A stretch of DNA of 64,000 bases. Source: Desulfovibrio sp. (lineage in GTDB: Bacteria; Desulfobacterota; Desulfovibrionia; Desulfovibrionales; Desulfovibrionaceae). The notes beneath the pieces are model-generated. The model was not told the origin of the DNA, did no database searches, and saw only the letters and a program-made list of their open reading frames with translations. Shown in pieces: positions 17,630 through 26,346 of this stretch. Numbering within the stretch: the stretch's first letter is position 1; the number at the start of each line of letters is the position of its first letter. The translations under genes were made by a program, and so were the position numbers. The stretch is from positions 1-64,000 of the forward strand of contig JAFTCE010000174.1 of NCBI GenBank assembly GCA_017454855.1, in the 5' to 3' direction.

Positions 17630-19471
17630 ATGAGCAGCATCATCCACGATTCGGGACGTCACATCCTGACCCTGCAGGAACCGGATAAGCCGCAACTCTA
17701 CCGCGAACTTTTCCCTTACACGAGCATTTGCCGCACTTCCTTTGACGAGGTACTCCTGGCGCCGCGCCCGCCGGAGAACATGCGCATCACCGACACCACC
17801 TTTCGCGACGGCCAGCAGGCCCGACCGCCCTACACGGTGAAGCAGGTTGCCAAGATTTTCGACTTCCTGCACCGCCTCGGTGGCAAGACCGGACTCATTG
17901 CGGCCTCGGAATTCTTTCTGTACTCGGCGCGCGACCGCAAGTGTATCGACATCTGTCGGGCTCGCGGCTACCGTTTTCCGCGCGTGACGGCCTGGATACG
18001 GGCCAAGGAGGAAGATCTCAAGCTCGTCCGCGACATGGAATTCGACGAGACCGGCATGCTCACCAGCGTGTCCGACTACCACATCTTCCTCAAACTGGGC
18101 AAGACGCGCAAACAAGCTCTGGATATGTACGTCGATCTTGCCAGCAAGGCCCTGGAATGGGGCATCATCCCGCGCTGTCATTTCGAGGACGTCACGCGTG
18201 CCGATATTTACGGCTTTTGCCTCCCCCTGGCCCAGCGCCTCATGGAGCTTTCTCACCAGAGCGGTATGCCGGTCAAAATCCGCCTCTGCGACACCATGGG
18301 CTATGGCGTACCCTATGCCGGCGCTGCCTTGCCGCGCTCGGTGCAGCGCATCGTGCGTGCCTTCACCGATGAAGCCGGCGTGCCCGGGGAATGGCTGGAA
18401 TGGCACGGCCACAACGATTTCCACAAAGTTCTGGTCAACGGCGTCACGGCCTGGCTCTATGGCTGTGGCGCGGTCAACGCCACCCTCTTCGGCTTTGGCG
18501 AGCGCACGGGCAATACCCCCCTGGAAGCCCTACTCGTGGAATATATTTCACTGACCGGCGACGATGCTGCCGCAGACACAACCATATTGAGCGAAGTGGC
18601 GGAATATTTTGAGAAGGAGCTGCACTATCGCATTCCGGCAAACTATCCCTTTGTGGGCCGTGATTTCAATGCCACCAGCGCCGGGGTTCACGCCGACGGC
18701 CTGGCCAAGAATGAAGAAATTTACAACATTTTTGATACCAGCCATTTGCTCGGGCGGCCCGTCCCCATCATCATTACGGACAAGACGGGCCGCGCCGGCG
18801 TGGCCTACTGGATCAACGCCAACCTGCGCCTGCCCGAAGACCGGCGTGTCTCCAAAAAGCATCCGGCAGTAGGCCAAATTTATGACGCCATCATGGCCGT
18901 ATACGAGGAAACGGGCCGCACTACGAGCTTTTCGCATGAGGAAATGGAAGCCCTGGTGCAGCGTTTTATGCCGGAACTCTTTGCCTCGGAATACGACCGC
19001 ATGAAGCAGCTGGCCAGCGAACTCTCAGCCCACATCCTGGTGCGCCTGGCACGCAGCCGGGATTTACTGGACTTCAGCAAACAGGCTTGCGCCAGGCTGG
19101 ACGCCTTTACGCGCGAGTATCCCTTTATCCAGTACTGCTATCTCACAGACGCCAGGGGCAGTCTGCGCTGCTCCGCCATTACGGATCCGGCCTACAAGGA
19201 AAAATACCAGGCCCTGCCCATTGGCTACGATTTCTCGCAGCGCGAATGGTTCACCATGCCCATGAAAACCGGCGATCTCCACATCATGGATGTCTACCAG
19301 TCGCATTTCACGGGTAAGCTGGTCATTACCGTGTCCTGCGCCGTGACGGACGAGAAGGACAATATCGTAGGTGTGCTGGGCGTGGACATTCAGTTGGAGC
19401 AACTCCTCAAGCGCGCCCGCGCCCTGCAGCAGGAAGCGGCCACGGACGAGGACGGCGACGCCAACCCCTAA
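17630..19471 (+). CDS. Re-citrate synthase fused to a C-terminal Cache-like sensor domain
   Basis: Residues about 50-460 match Re-citrate synthase of anaerobes such as Clostridium kluyveri, a member of the HMG-CoA lyase/isopropylmalate synthase barrel family. Key features are MRITDTTFRDGQQ (residues 51-63), the metal-binding W-H-G-H-N-D near 257-262, GFGERTGNTPLE and AGVHADGLAKNEEIYNIFD. It condenses oxaloacetate with acetyl-CoA to citrate with the opposite stereochemistry to the common enzyme. Residues about 470-605 are unlike that family and match a Cache/PDC ligand-binding fold (FIQYCYLTDARGS, DFSQREWF, DVYQSHFTGKLVITVSCAV, VGVLGVDIQLEQL). There is no membrane segment, so the sensor is cytoplasmic, and allosteric control is an inference. 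The ATG at 17630 is preceded only by a weak Shine-Dalgarno. Confidence 0.87.
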   Translation: MSSIIHDSGRHILTLQEPDKPQLYRELFPYTSICRTSFDEVLLAPRPPENMRITDTTFRDGQQARPPYTVKQVAKIFDFLHRLGGKTGLIAASEFFLYSARDRKCIDICRARGYRFPRVTAWIRAKEEDLKLVRDMEFDETGMLTSVSDYHIFLKLGKTRKQALDMYVDLASKALEWGIIPRCHFEDVTRADIYGFCLPLAQRLMELSHQSGMPVKIRLCDTMGYGVPYAGAALPRSVQRIVRAFTDEAGVPGEWLEWHGHNDFHKVLVNGVTAWLYGCGAVNATLFGFGERTGNTPLEALLVEYISLTGDDAAADTTILSEVAEYFEKELHYRIPANYPFVGRDFNATSAGVHADGLAKNEEIYNIFDTSHLLGRPVPIIITDKTGRAGVAYWINANLRLPEDRRVSKKHPAVGQIYDAIMAVYEETGRTTSFSHEEMEALVQRFMPELFASEYDRMKQLASELSAHILVRLARSRDLLDFSKQACARLDAFTREYPFIQYCYLTDARGSLRCSAITDPAYKEKYQALPIGYDFSQREWFTMPMKTGDLHIMDVYQSHFTGKLVITVSCAVTDEKDNIVGVLGVDIQLEQLLKRARALQQEAATDEDGDANP

Positions 19472-19491
19472 ACAGCAGGAGGCATGCGCAC

Positions 19492-20634
19492 ATGCGCAGA
19501 AAAATCTACTGGATTGAAGGCGACGGCATTGGGCCGGAAATCTGGCAGGCCGCCCGGCCCGTCATTGACGCGGCCTTGGCCGCAGAAACGACGGACGTGA
19601 CCCTGGACTGGGAGGAACTTCTGGCCGGAACCAAGGCCGTACGCGAGACAGGTTCCCCGCTCCCCGTGGAAACACTCGATGCCCTGCGCACGGCAGATCT
19701 TGCCATGAAGGGTCCCTTGGGCACGCCCGTGGGCACAGGCATGCGCAGCCTGAACGTGGCCCTGCGCCAGAGTCTGGATCTCTATGCCTGTATCCGTCCT
19801 GTGCGCCATTTCGCGGGCCTGGAAACGCCGGTCACGCATCCGGAGCGCGTGGACATGGTCATCTTCCGCGAAAACACGGAAGACGTCTATGCCGGCGTGG
19901 AGTTCGCCGCCCTGTCCCCGGAGGCGCGCAAGCTGGCCGCCTTTCTGCGCGAGGAGTTGGGCGTGACCAAGGTGGGGGATGCGGCGGCCATCGGCATCAA
20001 GCCCATGACCGAAGCCGGTTCCAAGCGCCTGGTGCGCCGCGCACTCTGCTATGCCCTGGATCACGAGCTGCCCAGCCTCACCCTGGTACACAAGGGCAAT
20101 ATCATGAAGTTCACTGAAGGCGCCTTCCGCCAGTGGGGCTATGACCTGGCCGCAGAGGAATTCGGTGATAAAACCTGCACCGAAGCCGACCCCGTTGCCG
20201 GTCGTCTCCTCATCAAGGATCGCATTGCTGACGCCATGTTCCAGGAGGCATTGCTGCGGCCTGAACACTACCATGTGCTGGCCACGCCCAACCTCAACGG
20301 CGACTATCTTTCGGACGCCTTGGCCGCGCAGGTGGGCGGTCTGGGCCTGGCCCCGGGCGTGAACATGTCCGATTCCCTGGCCTTCTATGAGGCCACCCAC
20401 GGCACGGCCCCGACCATCGCCGGACAAGACAAGGCCAATCCTGGTAGCGTCATCCTCTGCGGTGCGCTTTTGCTGGAGCGCATGGGCCAGACAGAAGCTG
20501 CTAACCGCATCCGCCAGGCCGTGGGCAAGGCCATTGCGGGCAAGGCCGTCACCGCCGACCTGGCTCCCAATATCAGCGGCGCCCGCGTGGTCGGCTGCCA
20601 GGAATTTGGCGAGATTATCGGCAGCAATCTCTAA
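19492..20634 (+). CDS. icd: Isocitrate dehydrogenase
   Basis: The 380-residue enzyme oxidatively decarboxylates isocitrate to 2-oxoglutarate. The substrate-binding RSLNVALRQ (with the serine regulated by phosphorylation in E. coli), the FRENTEDVYAGVE loop, VHKGNIMKFTEGAF and ATPNLNGDYLSDALAAQVGGLG are all conserved. It lacks the N-terminal lead of the 416-residue E. coli enzyme. In the cofactor pocket, E. coli has Lys-Tyr after HGTAP for NADP; here the pair is Thr-Ile, so NADP use is not assured. It begins 20 bases after the citrate synthase stop and 19 bases before aconitase, in one operon. Confidence 0.93.
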   Translation: MRRKIYWIEGDGIGPEIWQAARPVIDAALAAETTDVTLDWEELLAGTKAVRETGSPLPVETLDALRTADLAMKGPLGTPVGTGMRSLNVALRQSLDLYACIRPVRHFAGLETPVTHPERVDMVIFRENTEDVYAGVEFAALSPEARKLAAFLREELGVTKVGDAAAIGIKPMTEAGSKRLVRRALCYALDHELPSLTLVHKGNIMKFTEGAFRQWGYDLAAEEFGDKTCTEADPVAGRLLIKDRIADAMFQEALLRPEHYHVLATPNLNGDYLSDALAAQVGGLGLAPGVNMSDSLAFYEATHGTAPTIAGQDKANPGSVILCGALLLERMGQTEAANRIRQAVGKAIAGKAVTADLAPNISGARVVGCQEFGEIIGSNL

Positions 20635-20653
20635 CATTCCCAAGGTGGCGCGC

Positions 20654-22942
20654 ATGATCGAACTGGTGAACCATGCCGTGGTTCTGGATGGCTGCGGCAG
20701 CATGACGGTAGAGGAAGCCAAGGCCAAGGGCGTGGACGTGGAACAGGCCCGCAAGAACACCCTGACGGCACGTATCCTGGCCGCACACAATATGGCCCGC
20801 GAAGAAGAGGACGTTTTGCGTATCCGTTTTGACGCCATGGCCTCGCACGACATCACCTATGTGGGCATTATCCAAACAGCACGGGCCAGCGGTCTCAAGG
20901 CTTTTCCGCTGCCCTACGTCCTGACCAACTGCCACAACAGCCTCTGCGCCGTTGGCGGCACCATCAACGAGGACGACCACGTCTTCGGCCTGTCTGCGGC
21001 CCGCAAGTACGGCGGCATCTATGTGCCCGCGCATCTGGCGGTCATTCATCAGTATGTACGCGAAATGCTGGCGGCCTGCGGTGGCATGATTTTGGGTTCG
21101 GACAGCCATACGCGCTACGGAGCTTTGGGCGTCATGGGTGTGGGCGAAGGCGGGCCAGAGCTGGTCAAACAGCTCCTGGGCAAGACCTGGGACATCGCCC
21201 GCCCGCAAACCGTGGCCGTCTGGCTGACGGGCACCCCCTGTCCGGGCGTGGGTCCGCAGGACGTGGCCCTGGCGCTCATTGCCGCCGTGTTTCAGAAGGG
21301 CTTCGTGAAAAACAAGGTGCTGGAATTCCAGGGGCCGGGCGTGGCCAACTTGTCCGTGGAATACCGCTGTGGCCTGGATGTCATGAGTACCGAAACCACC
21401 TGCCTGTCTTCCATCTGGATCACGGACGAGGCCGTGCGCACCTATCTGCGCGAGCGCGGTCGCGAGCAAGACTTCCGGTCGCTTGCCGTGCAAGGGCCAG
21501 CCTGCTATGACGCGCTCATCCGCATTGATCTGGGCAAAATAGTGCCCATGATCGCCCTGCCTTTCCATCCCAGCAATGCCCTGCCCGTGGCCGAACTTGT
21601 GCGGCATGGCAAGGATATCCTGGCCCAGAACCAGGCCGAAGCAGAGCAGCAGTTCGGCCCAGTGGCCGCTGCCCTAAATCTGCCCGGGAAATGGCGCAAT
21701 GGCCATGTCTGGGCCGATCAGGGCATCATTGCCGGCTGCGCCGGGGGCAGCTTTGAGAACCTGCACACGGCTGCGGCCATTCTCCAGGGCCAGAGTATTG
21801 GCCACAATGTCTTCAGCCTCTCCTGCTATCCGGCCAGCCAGCCCCAGGCCCTGGCCCTCATGGAGAACGGTTCTGCAGCCAAGCTCCTGCGGGCCGGCGC
21901 TGTTCTCAAGAATGCCTTTTGCGGCCCCTGCTTCGGCGCTGGCGACACACCGGCCAATGGGGCACTCTCCCTGCGGCACACCACGCGCAACTTCCCCAAC
22001 CGCGAGGGTTCCAAGCCCGCCAATGGTCAACTGGCCGCCGTGGCGCTCATGGATGCGCGCTCCATTGCCGCCACAGCAGCCAATGGCGGTCGCCTCACCC
22101 CGGCCACGGATCTGGACTGGAACGCACCGCATTTGGCCGAACTCTCCCTGAGCCAGACCTTTGATTCCGAAAGTTACCGCAATCGCGTGTTCAATGGCTA
22201 TGGTCAGGCCCAGCCCGAGGCCAAACTCGTCTTTGGACCCAACATCGCAGACTGGCCGACCATGACCAGCCTTCCGCGCCATCTGCTGCTGCAGGTGGCC
22301 AGCGTCATCCGCGATCCCGTGACTACCACGGACGAACTTATCCCTTCAGGGGAAACCTCATCCCTGCGCTCCAATCCCTTGAAACTCGCCGAGTACACCC
22401 TCTCGCGCAAGGATCCGGCCTATGTGGGTCGGGCCAAGGCCGTGGCCGATCTGGAAAAAACACGACTGGCAGAGCCCGCTGCCCCGAAATTGCTGGAACT
22501 TGTGCGCCCCCTGTTTACGGCCTGTGGGCACAACGCGCCCACTGACCTCACAGACGTGGGCCTGGGTTCAACCATCGTGGCCATGAAGCCAGGCGACGGT
22601 TCTGCACGCGAACAGGCCGCATCGTCGCAGAAGGTTCTCGGCGGTTGGGCCAACCTGGCCGTGGAATACACCACCAAACGCTACCGTTCCAACCTGATCA
22701 ACTGGGGCATGCTGCCCTTCTTGGTAAGTCCGGAACTGGCCGCAAGCCTGGCCGTAGGCGACTGGCTGCTCGTGCCGGACGTGCGTCAGGCCGTGCAAGA
22801 GGCCAGGGAAACACTGTCGGCCTTTGCCATCCACGCGGGCCAGGCCAGTCCCATTGCCCTGAGCTTGGGAAGCCTGACCGCAGACGAACGACAGACCATT
22901 CTCGATGGCTGTCTGATCAATTTTTACAACGCCCACCCATAG
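20654..22942 (+). CDS. Aconitate hydratase, YbhJ-like single-chain type
   Basis: The 762-residue protein belongs to the aconitase superfamily but is closer to the putative YbhJ-like hydratases than to AcnA or AcnB. The N-terminal region carries LGSDSHTRYGALGVMGVGEGG; a CxxC pair in FCGPCFGAG (near residue 420) provides cluster ligands with an upstream cysteine, probably in STETTCLSS; the swivel domain is at the C-terminus. In this operon it should isomerise citrate to isocitrate between the two neighbouring enzymes. The start at 20654 (MIELVNHAVV) follows AAGGTGGCGCGC. Its last 26 bases overlap the end of ygiQ on the other strand. Confidence 0.88.
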   Translation: MIELVNHAVVLDGCGSMTVEEAKAKGVDVEQARKNTLTARILAAHNMAREEEDVLRIRFDAMASHDITYVGIIQTARASGLKAFPLPYVLTNCHNSLCAVGGTINEDDHVFGLSAARKYGGIYVPAHLAVIHQYVREMLAACGGMILGSDSHTRYGALGVMGVGEGGPELVKQLLGKTWDIARPQTVAVWLTGTPCPGVGPQDVALALIAAVFQKGFVKNKVLEFQGPGVANLSVEYRCGLDVMSTETTCLSSIWITDEAVRTYLRERGREQDFRSLAVQGPACYDALIRIDLGKIVPMIALPFHPSNALPVAELVRHGKDILAQNQAEAEQQFGPVAAALNLPGKWRNGHVWADQGIIAGCAGGSFENLHTAAAILQGQSIGHNVFSLSCYPASQPQALALMENGSAAKLLRAGAVLKNAFCGPCFGAGDTPANGALSLRHTTRNFPNREGSKPANGQLAAVALMDARSIAATAANGGRLTPATDLDWNAPHLAELSLSQTFDSESYRNRVFNGYGQAQPEAKLVFGPNIADWPTMTSLPRHLLLQVASVIRDPVTTTDELIPSGETSSLRSNPLKLAEYTLSRKDPAYVGRAKAVADLEKTRLAEPAAPKLLELVRPLFTACGHNAPTDLTDVGLGSTIVAMKPGDGSAREQAASSQKVLGGWANLAVEYTTKRYRSNLINWGMLPFLVSPELAASLAVGDWLLVPDVRQAVQEARETLSAFAIHAGQASPIALSLGSLTADERQTILDGCLINFYNAHP

Positions 22943-24797
22943 CGGGCACACGCCATCCAGTCCCCCCCAGGGGGCTGGATGCGCGGCTCGTGGTTTTTCT
23001 CTTGGCCTTACCTTGTGCCTCAAGACTCGCGCCCATAAGGATGCGGTGCTGCCGCAAGCGCTCTGCATCGCTGCGGGCAACGTAGAGGGGGTTGCCTGCG
23101 GCATCGCACTGGCAGTAAAACATGGCCGTGGCCAGGGTGCCAGGAGTGGGGATAAAGCACTGAGTTTGACGTGGATGCCAATGCCGCTGCCGCAACCAGC
23201 GGGCCAGGACGCGCATGTCCTCGTCCGTGCAGCCGGGAAAGGCGCTCATGAGATAGGGCACAACGTAGTACTCCCGTCCCGCTGCGCGACTCTCACGGTA
23301 AAAAACCTCCAGAAAGGCTTCAAAATCCGCCAGTGCAGGCTTGCGCATGGCTTCCAGAACAGCGGGCACACAATGCTCCGGAGCAACCTTGAGTTGTCCG
23401 CCCGTGAATTCAGCGGCATAGGCCGCCAATGCCTTCTTGTCGCGCAGGGCCAGGTCGGCGCGAATGCCGCTGGCTAGGCGCACCTGCTTCACTTCCGCAA
23501 GGGCAGACATGGCGCGCAGCAGTTGCACATGCCTGTGTTGCGGGACGACGAACCAAGGACAGACAGCGGGAAAGCAGCAGCTGTTTCGACGACAGACAGC
23601 CCCCTTGCCCTGGCTACGCCGGTCGTGTTCTCGGGCACAGCGGCCTTGCCACATGTTGGCCGTAGGGCCGCCGACGTCGGAAATGGCCACCGGACCCTTG
23701 CCCCGACTCAGGCTGGCTTGGCCCAACTGCTGCGCCTCGGCCAACAGAGATGCGGCGGAACGCGAGCTGATGCGCCGCCCCTGATGCAGGGAAAGGGAAC
23801 AAAAAGTGCAGCCCCCGCCGCAACCGCGGTGGCTGGTAATGCTCGTGCGCAACATTTCTTCTGCCGGAATGGGCAAGGCATAGGCGGGATGTGCCCTGCG
23901 GGTAAAGGGCAGCCCGTAGAGAAGATCCATTTCCGCCGTGGACAGGGGGAGCGCAGGAGGGGCCAGCACCAGGGCGCGCTGGCCCACGGGCTGAAAGGCC
24001 CACATGTCCTGGCGATGCACATGCCGTTCCAGGGCCTGGGTAAGACGGAGGAGCTGAAAAGCGTCTGCAACAATGCTTTCGTGGCTGGGCAGGGCCATGC
24101 CTGGCTGGTCGGCCAGCTCAGATGGCAGAGAGGCGGGTTGGCCGTCCTTGTCCAGACTTTCCATCCAGGCCGTGCCCGCTATGCCGTGCGTGTCCGCCCC
24201 TTGTTCCAGACGGCGGGCATAGTCCACGATGGCGCGCTCGCCCATGCCCCAAATGAGCAGGTCAGCCTTGGCGTCCATGAGAATGGGTCTGCGCAGGGCA
24301 TTGATCCAGAAATCGTAGTGCGTGACTCGGCGCAGGCTGGCTTCAATGCCGCCCAGGACTACGGGCACACCTGGAAAAGCCTGCCGTGCCAGATTGGCAT
24401 AGACCAGACATGCGCGATTGGGGCGGGCGCCGGCCTTGCCACCCGGGGTATAGGCGTCGTCATGGCGCTTCTTGCGGAAGGCCGTATAGTGGGCCAGCAG
24501 GGAATCCAGCGCCCCAGCGCTGACGCCGACAAAAAGCCGCGGCCTGCCCATGACCAGCAGATCCTGTGTACTCTTCCAGCGCGGTTGGGCCACAATGCCC
24601 GTGCGAAAGCCGTGCCAGATGAGCCAGCGCGCCAGGAGGACAACGCCACAGGAAGGATGATCCACATAGGCATCGCCATTGATGAGCAGCACGTCCAGGG
24701 CGTCCCAGCCCAGGGCGGACATCTCAGACGCGCTCATGGGCACAAAGCGCGGTTGCGCCAGGGTGCCAGTCTTTTCTGCCGTGCTGTTTGTCTGCAT
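22917..24797 (-). CDS. ygiQ: YgiQ family radical SAM protein
   Basis: This 626-residue protein has the YgiQ N-terminal domain (LLINGDAYVDHPSCGVVLLARWL, PVVLGGIEASLRR), the radical SAM cluster motif CX3CX2C in HRGCGGGCTFCSL, the second cysteine-rich segment after DVGGPTANMW, and a DUF3362-type tail with VAPEHC and PTPGTLATAMFYC. Members are cobalamin-independent-looking radical SAM enzymes of unknown substrate. It converges on aconitase with a 26-base overlap, so the two transcripts are antisense at their 3' ends. Confidence 0.93.
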   Translation of the reverse strand: MQTNSTAEKTGTLAQPRFVPMSASEMSALGWDALDVLLINGDAYVDHPSCGVVLLARWLIWHGFRTGIVAQPRWKSTQDLLVMGRPRLFVGVSAGALDSLLAHYTAFRKKRHDDAYTPGGKAGARPNRACLVYANLARQAFPGVPVVLGGIEASLRRVTHYDFWINALRRPILMDAKADLLIWGMGERAIVDYARRLEQGADTHGIAGTAWMESLDKDGQPASLPSELADQPGMALPSHESIVADAFQLLRLTQALERHVHRQDMWAFQPVGQRALVLAPPALPLSTAEMDLLYGLPFTRRAHPAYALPIPAEEMLRTSITSHRGCGGGCTFCSLSLHQGRRISSRSAASLLAEAQQLGQASLSRGKGPVAISDVGGPTANMWQGRCAREHDRRSQGKGAVCRRNSCCFPAVCPWFVVPQHRHVQLLRAMSALAEVKQVRLASGIRADLALRDKKALAAYAAEFTGGQLKVAPEHCVPAVLEAMRKPALADFEAFLEVFYRESRAAGREYYVVPYLMSAFPGCTDEDMRVLARWLRQRHWHPRQTQCFIPTPGTLATAMFYCQCDAAGNPLYVARSDAERLRQHRILMGASLEAQGKAKRKTTSRASSPLGGTGWRVPAMGGRCKN

Positions 24798-24932
24798 GAG
24801 CGTACCACCGGGCCGATCTGCCCCTAGTCAGTCTGCGTACCAAGTGGGCATACCGCATCCTCCCCTGACCTGGACAAAGCGTGCAGGGGCGGCCTTGATG
24901 CGCGAGGGGCTTGTGGCTGGGCTGAACAATGC

Positions 24933-25286
24933 CTATTGGCCATCTGGCGGACGAATCAAGGGCCTGGCGGCGTTTTGTGGGGCAGGTTCTGCGCTCTTGC
25001 CGTCCATGCCGCCGCGCATGGCGCCTGGTGAATGCTTGTGGACAAAGGCATCCCATTCCGCACGGTCAATGCCCTTGTCGCCATTTATGTCGATAACCTC
25101 AAAGGCTTCGGGACGCATGCCAGGAAAGGCCGTCGTGAATTCCTGCGCAGAGAGACTGCCATTGCCGTCGGCATCACTGGCGGCGAATTTATCTGCACCC
25201 TCCGGCATGGCCAGGATGTCCCCAGGTGCAAAGCCAGATGCCAGCACAGCTGTCATGAATAAGGCAGCCGGGAAAGCGAATTTCAT
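24933..25286 (-). CDS. Secreted EF-hand protein
   Basis: This 117-residue protein has a signal peptide (MKFAFPAALFMTAVLASGFA) followed by two EF-hand loops, DADGNGSLSAQE and DINGDKGIDRAE, with the calcium ligands at positions 1, 3, 5 and 12. The C-terminus is Pro/Ala-rich and disordered. It is likely a periplasmic calcium-binding protein. The ATG at 25286 follows AGGAG with good spacing. It lies in the same direction as the flagellin-like genes but its role there is unknown. Confidence 0.85.
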   Translation of the reverse strand: MKFAFPAALFMTAVLASGFAPGDILAMPEGADKFAASDADGNGSLSAQEFTTAFPGMRPEAFEVIDINGDKGIDRAEWDAFVHKHSPGAMRGGMDGKSAEPAPQNAARPLIRPPDGQ

Positions 25287-25302
25287 GCGCAACTCCTGGG
25301 CA

Positions 25303-25698
25303 TCACGAGTGATTTGGGGAAAATTGCAGGCCCTCGCGTTCTAGACGCTCAATGCACACGCTCAGATTGTCCGGCTGACCTGGCTTGTGGTCGTCGGGAT
25401 AGAGCAGGGCGGACATGTAAAAGACCGAATTGAGCTGCAGGGCCATGCGGGCGCTGGACGAAAACCGTTCCAAGGCTAGGGAAATATTGAAGCGCGCTTC
25501 CCCGGGCAGGCCAGCCAGAACGTCCTTGGCATCCTGGGCCATGCTGGCCAAAAGCTCTGCCTTCTGGCGCATACGGGCATTGTGTCCTGGAGTGTCCCCG
25601 GCCTCTAGACGGGCCAGGGCTTGGCGTTCCACGTCCATGACAGCGTCGTGGCGCTGCCGCAGCCAGTCAATCAGGCTGGCAAGTGTTTTCTGGGGCAT
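25303..25698 (-). CDS. Unknown helical protein, possibly a FlgN-like chaperone
   Basis: This 131-residue all-helical acidic protein starts at 25698 after GGAGGAACGC. It has heptad-like Leu/Ala spacing and no membrane segment. Its size, coiled-coil character and place downstream of flagellin-like genes recall FlgN, the export chaperone for hook-associated proteins, but I see no diagnostic motif, so that is a guess. It ends 16 bases before the EF-hand gene starts. Confidence 0.6.
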   Translation of the reverse strand: MPQKTLASLIDWLRQRHDAVMDVERQALARLEAGDTPGHNARMRQKAELLASMAQDAKDVLAGLPGEARFNISLALERFSSSARMALQLNSVFYMSALLYPDDHKPGQPDNLSVCIERLEREGLQFSPNHS

Positions 25699-25860
25699 GC
25701 GTTCCTCCGTGTCTCTTGCGCTGTTGTGCGCCAGGCGCACACACAAGTGTAAACTTGCCCAAACACTCTACGCCACTCACAGGCCGAATGCAATTCCAGA
25801 CGCAGAATCGTTCCCCCACAGAGGCAGCCGCGTCCAGCTAAAAAAGGCTCGGAGAGAGCA

Positions 25861-26334
25861 TCAGCACATGTGTTCAGCCACGAGGTCACGGGCAATCTGC
25901 CAGGCGCGATTGACGATGACGGCTTGCTTGTGGGGCGACACGGGTTCCAGACCGTTCTCTCCCTCGTGCAGGATGATCATTTGCGTGTCCCCTGGGGGAT
26001 AAAAGAATTGCAAGTCCTGGCCAAATTCCTCGCGCAAGGTGTTTTGCAAGGTCTTGAGCATGGCCGTCTCTTCCCCACGGACGACAAAATTCGTCCAGAA
26101 TTCACGCGTGACGCGCTTGAGGACATAGTCCCGCCGCGCTGCAGCGGTCTTGTCCTCGCCGCCAGACATGAGCTTCATGGCCTGCATCTGAAAGAGCATG
26201 GTTCTGGTCTCAGCAACCTGCCTCTTGTACTTGTTCAGCCCAGCCTGACGATAGCTGCCGGTCTTGTAGCCGCCATTCATGGCGTAAGGCGAATTCATCA
26301 CCGCCGCCATGTGGAGTTCAGGAGCAAGATTCAT
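25861..26334 (-). CDS. Conserved hypothetical protein following the flagellin-like genes
   Basis: The 157-residue product is not recognised. The first 30 residues are Met/Asn/Gly-rich and probably disordered. The rest reads as a mixed alpha/beta cytoplasmic domain with a basic helix (RRDYVLKRVTREFW) and a strand pair (LQFFYPPGDTQMIILHEGENG), and it ends in Cys. It starts 12 bases after the stop of the second flagellin-like gene, so it is co-transcribed with it. A role in handling or regulating those proteins is plausible on position only. Confidence 0.7.
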   Translation of the reverse strand: MNLAPELHMAAVMNSPYAMNGGYKTGSYRQAGLNKYKRQVAETRTMLFQMQAMKLMSGGEDKTAAARRDYVLKRVTREFWTNFVVRGEETAMLKTLQNTLREEFGQDLQFFYPPGDTQMIILHEGENGLEPVSPHKQAVIVNRAWQIARDLVAEHMC

Positions 26335-26346
26335 AACTAACCCCGA

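Noticed and set aside
19468..20856. Long open frame of 462 codons on the minus strand opposite icd and aconitase
   Set aside because: It mirrors well-conserved genes in a GC-rich genome, has no family resemblance and no ribosome binding site; it is an antisense shadow.
23523..24827. Open frame of 434 codons on the plus strand opposite ygiQ
   Set aside because: No recognisable domain, no start signals, and the opposite frame encodes the radical SAM motifs.
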